A stretch of DNA of 64,000 nt, taken from positions 62,001-126,000 of the forward strand of contig NZ_JAKZLA010000001.1 in assembly GCF_022808775.1 (NCBI RefSeq), in the 5' to 3' direction. Below are positions 1 through 7,549 of this stretch, in pieces (within the stretch, counting starts at the first letter, position 1; each line of letters begins with the position of its first letter). A program made the position numbers and the translations under genes. The stretch comes from Geothrix terrae (lineage in GTDB: Bacteria; Acidobacteriota; Holophagae; Holophagales; Holophagaceae). The notes beneath the pieces were generated by a model. The model made no database searches. It was not told where the DNA came from and was given only the letters and a program-made list of their open reading frames with translations.

Positions 1-246
1 GTTGTACATCGTGAACGCCGCGACGGTGGTGGTGTGGTTCCAGTCCGGGATGAGCTTTGAGCTGCTTCCGCCACCGGGGTTGTGGACTGTGTGGCAGAAC
101 ACGCAGGACCTGGTCGCCAGGGTCACGGAGTTCAATCCCGTGATGCTCAGGTCATGGGCCGTTCCGTCCACTCCCATGGCGGGGGGAAGCGCCAGAAGAA
201 GGGTCGGTGCGAGGGCGATGGCAAAGGCACGCAGGCAGATGCGCAT
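1..246 (-). CDS. Secreted c-type cytochrome, N-terminal part only
   Basis: The gene begins at the ATG at 246 and runs off the left edge, leaving 82 codons. A GGAGA ribosome site lies five bases before the start. The first 25 or so residues form a Sec signal peptide (MRICLR, then a hydrophobic stretch ending near LPPAMG). A covalent haem-c site, CVFCH, appears at about residues 48-52 in the context SCVFCHTVHN, followed by a Gly/Ser-rich stretch. HDLS followed by CxxCHxxHN is typical of periplasmic or outer-surface multihaem cytochromes in Geobacter- and Geothrix-like bacteria (family knowledge). Only one haem motif lies inside the window, so haem number and partner are unknown. Electron transfer outside the inner membrane is the likely role. 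Confidence 0.8.
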   Translation of the reverse strand, partial: MRICLRAFAIALAPTLLLALPPAMGVDGTAHDLSITGLNSVTLATRSCVFCHTVHNPGGGSSSKLIPDWNHTTTVAAFTMYN

Positions 247-287
247 GGCGGTCTCCTTCAACCCTGCTATCGGCTCCTATGGGAATT

Positions 288-315
288 AAAATAATATGAA
301 AACTCGTTCAATCAA
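288..315 (-). promoter_or_regulatory. Putative sigma-70 promoter of the cytochrome gene
   Basis: On the minus strand TTGATT (310-315) and TATTTT (288-293) are separated by 16 bases, about 40 bases before the cytochrome start. The surroundings (about 285-345) are strikingly AT-rich for this chromosome, which supports a promoter. It was assigned by pattern only. Confidence 0.4.
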
Positions 316-514
316 AAAAATACAAGAATATCTGCTTTGGATGCAACGGGGCGCACACTGCGAAAGCCCCCTGGGATGGGTCCCCAGCGGGTCCTTCGAA
401 CCTGCATCCGAAATGGATGAGCTTTCCGTGTCTGTGAGCGGCTTTTCGACCATCTGCGCCGGCTTCTTTAATCAGCCGGGGTGCACGAAGGTGGCCTCGG
501 GGGGTGCCCCTGAG

Positions 515-568
515 TCACACCGCGTCGGCGATGGCCTTGCGGCCCATGTCGGGGGTGCGGGGCCGTGG
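515..568 (-). pseudogene. Scar copy of the 3' end of the neighbouring dehydrogenase gene
   Basis: On the minus strand these bases read PRTPDMGRKAIADAV and then a TGA stop. That is almost the exact end of the intact dehydrogenase at 2999-4054 (TPDMGGKASTSDMGKAIADAV, joined here as TPDMG then KAIADAV). Bases 515-532 match 2999-3016 and bases 533-562 match about 3041-3070. The 24 bases between those blocks in the intact gene are missing and are flanked by a short direct repeat (GCCTTGCC-like). The match ends at or near the stop codon. The fragment has no start and is not expressed as a gene. It is best read as a leftover of a duplication or rearrangement that brought in the NHL-repeat gene between the two copies. 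Confidence 0.75.
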
Positions 569-662
569 TCCAGACCCACGCCACGGGTCTGACGCCGAGA
601 CAGGGAACCCTCCGGCCGCGCTGAATCTCCAGAACTCGGCTGTTGTGCGGGTGTCGGATGGA

Positions 663-2888
663 TCAGTCGAGGTTCAGCTGCATGACACCCCAGGCGGAAG
701 CCGTATAGAGGGTGCCTCCACGGAGGGTGATGCCCGAGCCGAGGAAGTTCAGGGTTTCGGGGGTGTTGAAGACCGGAACCCGGCAGGCCACGCCGATGGG
801 TGAGATCTGCAATGGATCGTTCCTGCCGAAGTCCTGGACGTAGACGTTGCCGTTGCCGTCCACCGCGATGCCGCTCGGCGAGTGGATGAGCTGGCCCACA
901 TCCGCCACGCTGGCGCTGCCCGCGCTTCCGAGTGTGAAGTGGAGGGTGGTCACCGCGCCATCGGGAGTCATCCGTCGAATGGCAGCGTTGTAGCAATCCG
1001 CCACGAAGATGGTTCCCGAAGGATCCACGGCGATGCCGTAGGGATGGTTGAATCTCGCCGAGGTGCCGGCGCCGTCCGTGAACCCAGCCTGCCCGGCTGT
1101 TCCCGCGAGGGTCGTGACCAGGCCATCGGGGCTCATGCGTCGAATGGCGTTGCCATCGGTCACATAAAGGTTGCCCGCGGCATCGGCGGTGATTCCCGAG
1201 GGTGCCGTGAGCCGGGCCTGGATGCCCAGTCCGTCCTGGGTTCCCTTCAGGCCGGCGGTTCCAGCCACCGTCGTGACCTCCCCGGCCGGGGTGATCTTCC
1301 GGAGGGTCGCATTCAGGCTATCCGTCACGAAGACGTTGCCGGACGCGTCGACAGCCGTGCTCACGACCGCGCCGAAGAGGGCCTGGGAAGCCGGGCCGTC
1401 GAGGGCTCCGCTCTGGTTGGGGACTCCGGCGTAGGTGCTGACGGTGCCCGTCGGTGTGATTTTCAGGATCGTGTTGTTGCTGGAGGGCACAAAGGCATTG
1501 CCGGCGGCGTCCATGCCGAAATTCACGGGGCCGAAACGGGCGGGTCTCTGCTGGCCCGCCAGGGTGGTCACCTCGCCATCCGGGCTGATGCAACGGATCG
1601 CACTGTTCTGGTAGTCGGCGACCAGCACCTGACCGGCGGCATCCACGGCCAATCCGGAGATGGTGGTGAACCTGGCCGTGGTTCCTGGACCGTCGATCCA
1701 GTCCAGGTGCCCCTCAGCGCCGGCAAGGATCGAAACCACGCCGGCCGGGGTGATCTTGGCGATGGCATTCTCCCCGCCCACGAACAGGCTGCCGTCGGAG
1801 CCGAGCGCCAAGGCGTTGGGGCCCCACAAGGGCAGGGTGGTCGGCCATGGCGCGCGGGTGGTGACGAGTCCTCCAGGGGTGATCGACCGGATGGCCCAGT
1901 TGCCGCTGTCCACCACCTGGAGGGTGCCTGAGGTGTCGACGACGAGCCCGCTCGGCCGGACGAATCGGGCCGAGGACCCGGACCCGTCGACGCGTCCAGC
2001 CATCCCGGGAGATCCGGCCAGGGTGCTCACCTGCCCCTGGGGGGTGACCAGCCGGATGGTGTGGTTTCCGGTGTCCGCCACGTACACATTCTCAGCGGCA
2101 TCCACCGCCAAGCCCCTGGGATAGTTGAACAGGGCCGAGGTTCCCATCCCGTCGGCACTTCCCGCCTGGTCGGAAACACCCGCAAGGGTGGTCAGTGTGC
2201 CTCCGGGCTTGAACCGGCACAGCGAGGATCCGACGAAGAAGTAGAGGTTCCCAGAGGGACCCATGGTCATGCAGGAGGGTCCTCCCTGAGGCAGAGATGG
2301 GAGGGGCGTCGACACCAGACCCTGGGGCGAGAGCATGCGGATGGCACGGTTCCCGTAGTCCGCGATGAACAGGTTGCCGGAGGAGTCGGACGCCACGGCT
2401 GAGGTGTAGTTGAACCTGGCGAAGGCCGCAGGTCCGTCGACGGCAGGTGAGTTTGGGATGCTGGCCAACAGGCTGGCCGAACCAGCGGTCGCCGGGAAGA
2501 CCGTCAGCGTGCAGGTGGCGCTGGCGCTTCCGCCGGCGTTGGTGGCCGTGAGGGTGTAGGTGGTGGTCTGGTACGGATGGACCCAGCAGGTGGAACCGGT
2601 GACGGTTCCGATGCCATGGTCGAGGCTCAGGCTGGTCGCCCCGGTGACGTGCCAGGCCAGCTGGGCGGAGGATGACGTCCCGAGAAGGTAGTCAGGGGCA
2701 CTGAAATAGCCGATGGTCGGGGCAGGCGTGGGAGCCGGGGCCGGGTTGGACGGGTGGTCGCCGCCTCCGCAGGCCAGGCTGCCCGCCAGAAGTCCCGCCA
2801 GGGCCACTCCCGGAACAAGGCGGCAGAAGAGCCTTCGAACGGGGCCGACCGCTCTGCCTTCGGATGGGATAAGAGTCCTCGTGAGCAC
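663..2888 (-). CDS. NHL-repeat lipoprotein with N-terminal Ig-like domain
   Basis: The GTG at 2888 is preferred over an upstream GTG at 3002 because a strong GGGGAGGA site sits four bases before it. This gives 741 residues. A basic N-terminus and hydrophobic segment end in GSLAC at Cys40, a plausible though imperfect lipobox followed by Gly-rich and Pro/Ala-rich linkers. Residues of about 60-135 look like a bacterial Ig-like domain. The rest is roughly ten NHL beta-propeller repeats built around phrases such as GVAVDSSGNLFIADYGN and TTLAG. NHL propellers bind proteins, glycans or other ligands; many secreted acidobacterial paralogues exist with no known role. No enzyme motif is visible. It lies between a dehydrogenase gene and the scar of that gene's end, so it may be a recent insertion. 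Confidence 0.8.
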   Translation of the reverse strand: MLTRTLIPSEGRAVGPVRRLFCRLVPGVALAGLLAGSLACGGGDHPSNPAPAPTPAPTIGYFSAPDYLLGTSSSAQLAWHVTGATSLSLDHGIGTVTGSTCWVHPYQTTTYTLTATNAGGSASATCTLTVFPATAGSASLLASIPNSPAVDGPAAFARFNYTSAVASDSSGNLFIADYGNRAIRMLSPQGLVSTPLPSLPQGGPSCMTMGPSGNLYFFVGSSLCRFKPGGTLTTLAGVSDQAGSADGMGTSALFNYPRGLAVDAAENVYVADTGNHTIRLVTPQGQVSTLAGSPGMAGRVDGSGSSARFVRPSGLVVDTSGTLQVVDSGNWAIRSITPGGLVTTRAPWPTTLPLWGPNALALGSDGSLFVGGENAIAKITPAGVVSILAGAEGHLDWIDGPGTTARFTTISGLAVDAAGQVLVADYQNSAIRCISPDGEVTTLAGQQRPARFGPVNFGMDAAGNAFVPSSNNTILKITPTGTVSTYAGVPNQSGALDGPASQALFGAVVSTAVDASGNVFVTDSLNATLRKITPAGEVTTVAGTAGLKGTQDGLGIQARLTAPSGITADAAGNLYVTDGNAIRRMSPDGLVTTLAGTAGQAGFTDGAGTSARFNHPYGIAVDPSGTIFVADCYNAAIRRMTPDGAVTTLHFTLGSAGSASVADVGQLIHSPSGIAVDGNGNVYVQDFGRNDPLQISPIGVACRVPVFNTPETLNFLGSGITLRGGTLYTASAWGVMQLNLD

Positions 2889-2998
2889 GTGGTCCTCCCC
2901 TGCGACTTTCGGTGGAATCACGGTCAGTATGTCGTCTATCCGGCCTGTCTGGGTAAAAAAAGCCGGTTTTGGGGCGATCCGGCCCGGTCTGAGGGGCG

Positions 2999-4054
2999 TC
3001 ACACCGCGTCGGCGATAGCCTTGCCCATGTCGGATGTGCTGGCCTTGCCGCCCATGTCGGGGGTGCGGGGACCCGTGGCCAGCACCTTCTCGATGGCGGC
3101 GGTGACGGAGGCGGCAGCTTCGGGGCAGCCGAGGTGGTCCAGCATCATGGCGCCGGCCCAGATCTGGCCGATGGGATTGGCGATGCCCTTGCCGTAGATG
3201 TCTGGCGCCGAGCCGTGGACGGGTTCGAACATGGAGGGGAACTCGCGCTCGGGGTTCAGGTTGGCGCTGGGGGCGATGGCGATGGTGCCCGTGCAGCCGG
3301 GGCCCAGGTCCGACAGGATGTCGCCGAAGAGGTTGGAGCCCACCACCACGTCGAACCAGTGCGGGTTGCGCACGAAGTGGGCGCAGAGGATGTCGATGTG
3401 GAACTGGTCCACCTTCACGTCGGGGTACTTCGCACCCATGGCCTTCACCCGCTCGTCCCAGTAGGGCATGGTGATGGCGATGCCGTTGGACTTGGTGGCC
3501 GAGGTGAGGTGCTTCTTCGGGCGCTTCTGGGCCAGGTCGAAGGCGTACTTCAGGATGCGGTCCACGCCCTGGCGGGTGAAGACGGTCTGCTGGACGGCCA
3601 TCTCCTGGTCGGTCCCTTCGTAGAGCCGGCCGCCGATGCTGGAGTACTCACCCTCGTTGTTCTCTCGCACCACGATGAAGTCGATGTCGCCTTCCTTGCG
3701 GCCCGCGAGGGGGCAGGGCACGCCGGGCATGAGCTTCACCGGGCGGACGTTGGCGTACTGCTTGAAGGCGCGTCGGATGGGGATGAGCAGGCCCCAGAGC
3801 GAGACGTGGTCGGGGACGCCGGGGAAGCCCACGGCCCCGAGGAAGATGGCGTCGTGGTGCCGGATGCGGTCCAGGCCGTCCTCGGGCATCATGCGGCCAG
3901 TCTCGAGGAAGTACTCGCAGCTCCAGGGGAACTGGTCCCACTGGAAACGGAGGCCATGTTTCGCCGCGGCGGCCTCCAGCACCCGGATGCCTTCGGGCAC
4001 CACTTCCTTGCCGATGCCATCACCAGGAATGACCGCGATCCTCAAGTCACGCAT
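2999..4054 (-). CDS. Tartrate / D-malate dehydrogenase (isopropylmalate dehydrogenase superfamily)
   Basis: Translation from the ATG at 4054, with GGAG seven bases upstream, gives 351 residues. The N-terminus carries IAVIPGDGIGKEV, the NAD-binding start typical of beta-decarboxylating dehydrogenases. FPWSCEYFLETGRMMP, GAVGFPGVPDHVSLWG and KQYANVRPVKLMPG are characteristic of the TtuC/DmlA branch rather than LeuB. The catalytic Lys and Asp regions (TSATKSNGI, VVGSNLFGDILSDL) and GSAPDIYGKGIANP are intact. The family oxidises D-malate or tartrate with NAD and may decarboxylate. Divergent from the DASS carrier at 4202, it could act on imported hydroxy-dicarboxylates. Substrate choice cannot be set from sequence, and a LeuB role cannot be excluded because leuC and leuD lie at the other end of the window. 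Its last codons are duplicated at 515-568. Confidence 0.85.
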   Translation of the reverse strand: MRDLRIAVIPGDGIGKEVVPEGIRVLEAAAAKHGLRFQWDQFPWSCEYFLETGRMMPEDGLDRIRHHDAIFLGAVGFPGVPDHVSLWGLLIPIRRAFKQYANVRPVKLMPGVPCPLAGRKEGDIDFIVVRENNEGEYSSIGGRLYEGTDQEMAVQQTVFTRQGVDRILKYAFDLAQKRPKKHLTSATKSNGIAITMPYWDERVKAMGAKYPDVKVDQFHIDILCAHFVRNPHWFDVVVGSNLFGDILSDLGPGCTGTIAIAPSANLNPEREFPSMFEPVHGSAPDIYGKGIANPIGQIWAGAMMLDHLGCPEAAASVTAAIEKVLATGPRTPDMGGKASTSDMGKAIADAV

Positions 4055-4201
4055 GGGGTGCTCCTGTGAAAAAGCTGCAAATGTATCTATTCGATGATGG
4101 TATGGGGCCGAAAGGCCGTGCAGATACCTCTTCACACTATGCGACTCAGGGGTAGACTACGCACCGAAATTCGACCCCCTTCCCACACATGGAGGCTCCT
4201 C

Positions 4202-5974
4202 ATGAGCCACGAACCCGTTTCAGGAACGGCCCCGGGCGGAGGCCTGTCCGGTTGGCAGGGCGCCAAGCCCATTCCGGCTTTGGCCACTTTGGTCCTCGGC
4301 CTGATCTTGTATTTCGGACTGCCTCAGATGGTGTCGGTGCCGGACGCCAAGCTCTTCACCGGCCAGCCCGCGGTCCCCAAGCCGGCCGCGGCGGCGCCCG
4401 CGAAACCCGCGGCCAAGCCCGCCGCCCCCACGGCCACGCCCGCTGCGCCAGCGGCTGCTCCCGTCGCTGCTCCGGCTCCCGCCAAACCCATGACGAAGGC
4501 CCAGCTGGAGGCCAAAGCGAAGGCGGAGGCGGACGCCAAGGCCAAGGTCGAGGCTGAGGCCAGGGCCAAGGCGGAAGGCGAGGCGAAGGTGAAGGCCGAG
4601 GCCGATGCCAAGGCCAAGGCAGACGCCGAGGTCAAACGGAAGGCCGACTGGGTGCGCGGGCTGCACCTCTTCGCCATCTTCGTGAGCACCATCGTGGGGA
4701 TCATCGTCAAGGCGCTGCCCATGGGGGCGGTGGCCATGGTCGGCATCGCAATCACGGCCCTGTCGGGCACCCTCGGCATCGCGGATTCCATCAGCGGGTT
4801 CTCCGATGTGACGATCTGGCTCATCGTCCTGGCCTTCTTCATTTCGCGGGGCTTCATCAAGACGGGGCTGGGCGCCCGCATCGCCTACAACTTCATGGCG
4901 CTGCTCGGCAAGCGCACGCTGGGCCTCAGCTACGGGCTGGCGGCCACGGACCTGGTGCTGGCACCGGCCATCCCCAGCAACACGGCCCGCGGCGGCGGCA
5001 TCGTCATGCCGGTCATGGCCTCGCTGGCCCGCGCCTACGGAAGCAACCCCGGGGATGGGAGCGCCCGCAAGATGGGCTCGTTCCTCACCCTCACGGCCTA
5101 CCAGGTGAACTGCATCACCAGCGCCATGTTCCTCACGGCCATGGCCGCCAACCCCCTGGCCCAGAAGCTGGCGGGCGACCTCAAGGTGAACATCACGTGG
5201 GTCGGCTGGGCGCTGGCGGCGGTGGTTCCCGGCGTCGTCGCGCTGTTGCTGATCCCGTTCATCATCTACCGCCTCCATCGGCCTGAGATCACGGAGACGC
5301 CAGAGGCCGTGGAAATGGCCAAGGGCCACCTGCGGGACCTCGGCCCTGTCAAACGCCAGGAATGGATGATGCTGGGCGTCTTCGTGCTGCTGCTGGTCCT
5401 CTGGATCTTCGCCAAGCAGCTGGGCGACCTCAATGCGACCACCTCGGCGCTCACGGGGCTGGCGGTGTTGTTGATCTCCGGCGTCCTCACCTGGGACGAC
5501 ATCAAGGCCGAAACCGGCGCCTGGGACACCCTGGTGTGGTTCGCGGCCCTGGTGATGATGGCCAGCTTCCTCAACAAGCTGGGCATGGTGCCCTGGTTCA
5601 GCAAGTCCATGGGCGGCATGGTGGCGGGCAAGGGCTGGATCGCGGCCTTCCTGGTGCTGGCCCTGGTCTACTTCTACAGCCACTACTTCTTCGCCAGCAA
5701 CACGGCCCACGTGGCCTCGATGTACGCGGCCTTCCTCGGCGTATCCATCGTGGCCGGCGCACCGCCCGTGCTGGCGGCCCTGGTGCTCGCGTTCTTCAGC
5801 AACCTCTTCGCCGGCATGACCCACTACGGGACGGGCCCGGCGCCGGTGCTCTTCGGCACCGGCTATGTGGAGCTCGGCACCTGGTGGCGGACGGGGCTCA
5901 TCGTGAGCGTCGTGAACATCGTCATCTGGGTGGGCCTCGGCGGCCTGTGGTGGAAGGTGCTGGGGCTCTGGTAG
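4202..5974 (+). CDS. DASS-family dicarboxylate carrier with a TolA-like periplasmic insert
   Basis: The ATG at 4202 follows GGAGG by seven bases and gives 590 residues. From about residue 150 it is a normal SLC13/DASS carrier: [24 protein letters not shown], the Na+/substrate signature [17 protein letters not shown] and a second half with [17 protein letters not shown] and [13 protein letters not shown]. These carriers import succinate, malate, tartrate or citrate with Na+ or exchange them. Unusually, residues of about 55-95 are Pro/Ala-rich and residues of about 97-148 form a charged Ala/Lys/Glu repeat ([11 protein letters not shown]-like) resembling TolA domain II, placed between TM1 (residues 23-45) and the rest of the carrier. 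By family topology this lies in the periplasm. It is divergent from the tartrate/D-malate dehydrogenase and ends at a shared terminator. Confidence 0.85.
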   Translation: MSHEPVSGTAPGGGLSGWQGAKPIPALATLVLGLILYFGLPQMVSVPDAKLFTGQPAVPKPAAAAPAKPAAKPAAPTATPAAPAAAPVAAPAPAKPMTKAQLEAKAKAEADAKAKVEAEARAKAEGEAKVKAEADAKAKADAEVKRKADWVRGLHLFAIFVSTIVGIIVKALPMGAVAMVGIAITALSGTLGIADSISGFSDVTIWLIVLAFFISRGFIKTGLGARIAYNFMALLGKRTLGLSYGLAATDLVLAPAIPSNTARGGGIVMPVMASLARAYGSNPGDGSARKMGSFLTLTAYQVNCITSAMFLTAMAANPLAQKLAGDLKVNITWVGWALAAVVPGVVALLLIPFIIYRLHRPEITETPEAVEMAKGHLRDLGPVKRQEWMMLGVFVLLLVLWIFAKQLGDLNATTSALTGLAVLLISGVLTWDDIKAETGAWDTLVWFAALVMMASFLNKLGMVPWFSKSMGGMVAGKGWIAAFLVLALVYFYSHYFFASNTAHVASMYAAFLGVSIVAGAPPVLAALVLAFFSNLFAGMTHYGTGPAPVLFGTGYVELGTWWRTGLIVSVVNIVIWVGLGGLWWKVLGLW

Positions 5975-5987
5975 CGCCCGTGCAGCC

Positions 5988-6023
5988 ATGAGAAAGCCCC
6001 GCCAGCCGGCGGGGCTTTCTCAT
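5988..6023. terminator. Bidirectional Rho-independent terminator
   Basis: A GC-rich stem (AGCCCCGCC / GGCGGGGCT) extends into GAGAAA / TTTCTC arms, giving a T-rich end on both strands. It sits between the convergent DASS and dcu genes and can stop transcription from both sides. Confidence 0.85.
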
Positions 6024-6038
6024 GGCCGGGGAGCCGGC

Positions 6039-7376
6039 TCAGGCGAGGAGCTTCGACAACCCGAAGGCGACGCAGGTGGAGACGCTGACGCCGATGAGGC
6101 CGGGGATCATGAAGCTGTGGTTGAGGAGGTACTTGCCGATCCGCGTGGTGCCGGTGCGGTCCATGTTGATGGCGGCGAGGTCGCTGGGGTAGAAGGCGAA
6201 GAAGAAGTAGGCGTAGCTGGCGGGGATGAGGCCCAGCAGCAGGGGCGTGGGCAGGCCCAGGGCGTAGCCGAAGGGCAGCATGATGGTGAGCGTGGCGGCC
6301 TGGCTCTTCACGAAGGCGGACACGCAGAACATGGCGATGGCGAAGGTCCAGGGAGCCATCTGCACCATGGCCTTGATGTGGGCCACCAGGTAGCCCTCGT
6401 TGGCCTTGATGAAGGTCTCGCTCATCCAGGCGATGCCGAAGATGGAGACGACGGCGATCATGCCCGCGATGAAGACGCTGGAGCGGGCGATCTCGGGGGC
6501 CTTCACTTCCGTGGCGAACAGGATGAAGGCGCCGAAGGCCAGCATGATGACCTGCACGACTGTGGTCATGGGGATGGGCTTGCCGTTCGCCATGGGCAGC
6601 AGGCCGGGCTTGAGGGCGATGAGCACGATGGTGAGCACGCCGGCGAAGAAGAGGCCCACGGAGAGCTTGGCCTTGAAGGGGATCACCTTGTCCAGGGTGG
6701 TGACGTCGCCTTCCAGGCCCTTGGCGAAGTCGGGATCCTTCATGCGCTCAAGGAATTCGGGATCCTGGTCCAGCTCCTTGCCGCGGTTGAAGCTCCAGGC
6801 CGCGGCGGCCAGCACACCGATGATGCCGGCGGGCAGGGTGATGCGGACGATGTCGAAGAGGCCCACGGGGTGCCCGTTCTTGGCGGCCATGGCCAGGAAG
6901 GTGGTGACGGCGGCGGCCACGGGACTGGCGGTGATGCCCATCTGGGAGGCCACGCTGGAGATGGCCATGGGGCGCTCGGGCCGGATGCGAGTCTTCAGGG
7001 CCACGTCGGAGATGACCGGCAGCAGCGCGTAGACCGCGTGGCCCGTGCCCACGCAGACCGTGAGGAAGAAGGTGGAGAGCGGCGCCAGGATGGTCACGTA
7101 CTTGGGGTGGGCGCGGAGCAGCCGTTCGGTCAACTGCACCAGGTAGTCCAGGCCGCCCGCCACCTGGAGGGTGGCCGAAGCCGTCACCACCGCCAGGATG
7201 ATGAGCATGACGTCCACCGGCGGGGTGCCGGGGGCGACGCGGAACAACAGCACCAGCACGGCCACGCCCAGGCCGCCGATGAGGCCCAGGGCGACACCGC
7301 CCTTGCGGATGCCGATCAGGATGGCGCCCAGGACCAGGATGAATTGGATCCAGAACATCAACGCGGGGGACAACAT
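6039..7376 (-). CDS. Anaerobic C4-dicarboxylate transporter, Dcu family
   Basis: The start is the ATG at 7376, with AAGGAGA five bases upstream, giving 445 residues. The protein is almost entirely hydrophobic with ten or more membrane segments. The N-terminal MFWIQFILVLGAILIGIRKG, SSVASQMGITASPVAAA, GTGHAVYALLPVISDVA and the C-terminal FYPSDLAAINMDRTGTT are hallmarks of the DcuA/DcuB family. These inner-membrane carriers exchange fumarate, malate or aspartate for succinate during fumarate respiration, or take up C4 acids. DcuA and DcuB cannot be separated with certainty here. With the DASS carrier and the hydroxy-acid dehydrogenase it makes a small organic-acid locus. It is transcribed toward the DASS gene and ends at the shared terminator. 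Confidence 0.88.
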   Translation of the reverse strand: MLSPALMFWIQFILVLGAILIGIRKGGVALGLIGGLGVAVLVLLFRVAPGTPPVDVMLIILAVVTASATLQVAGGLDYLVQLTERLLRAHPKYVTILAPLSTFFLTVCVGTGHAVYALLPVISDVALKTRIRPERPMAISSVASQMGITASPVAAAVTTFLAMAAKNGHPVGLFDIVRITLPAGIIGVLAAAAWSFNRGKELDQDPEFLERMKDPDFAKGLEGDVTTLDKVIPFKAKLSVGLFFAGVLTIVLIALKPGLLPMANGKPIPMTTVVQVIMLAFGAFILFATEVKAPEIARSSVFIAGMIAVVSIFGIAWMSETFIKANEGYLVAHIKAMVQMAPWTFAIAMFCVSAFVKSQAATLTIMLPFGYALGLPTPLLLGLIPASYAYFFFAFYPSDLAAINMDRTGTTRIGKYLLNHSFMIPGLIGVSVSTCVAFGLSKLLA

Positions 7377-7549
7377 GCATTCTCCTTGAGATCGAGGGTG
7401 TTTGGTTTCTCCACCCCTCGCCCGGCGAGCGTAGCAGACCGATCGGTAGTTAATGGTCGCTGTCATCACTTTCTTTAGTTGGTAAACCTTCCCCCGGGGT
7501 GGAAGAAGGGCGCCGGGCCCGTCCCGCACCGGCTCCGGGGCAGGCTACG

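Larger units (their letters stand above)
247..662. other. Gene-free interval between the cytochrome and the NHL-repeat gene
   Basis: This 416-base stretch holds the AT-rich promoter zone of the cytochrome gene at its left and the dehydrogenase-end scar (515-568) at its right. The open frame at 296-592 (98 codons) has no ribosome site, runs through the scar in a different frame and resembles no family, so it is not called. Confidence 0.6.

Noticed and set aside
296-592. 98-codon open frame in the left intergenic region
   Set aside because: It has no ribosome site, no family resemblance and runs over the dehydrogenase-end scar in a different frame.
663-3002. NHL gene starting at the GTG that overlaps the dehydrogenase stop
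   Set aside because: A far better ribosome site precedes the GTG at 2888, and the extra residues do not form a signal peptide.
4220-5989. Long antisense open frame opposite the DASS carrier
   Set aside because: It is rich in Arg, Gly and His, has no motif and lies fully opposite an obvious transporter; it is a high-GC shadow.
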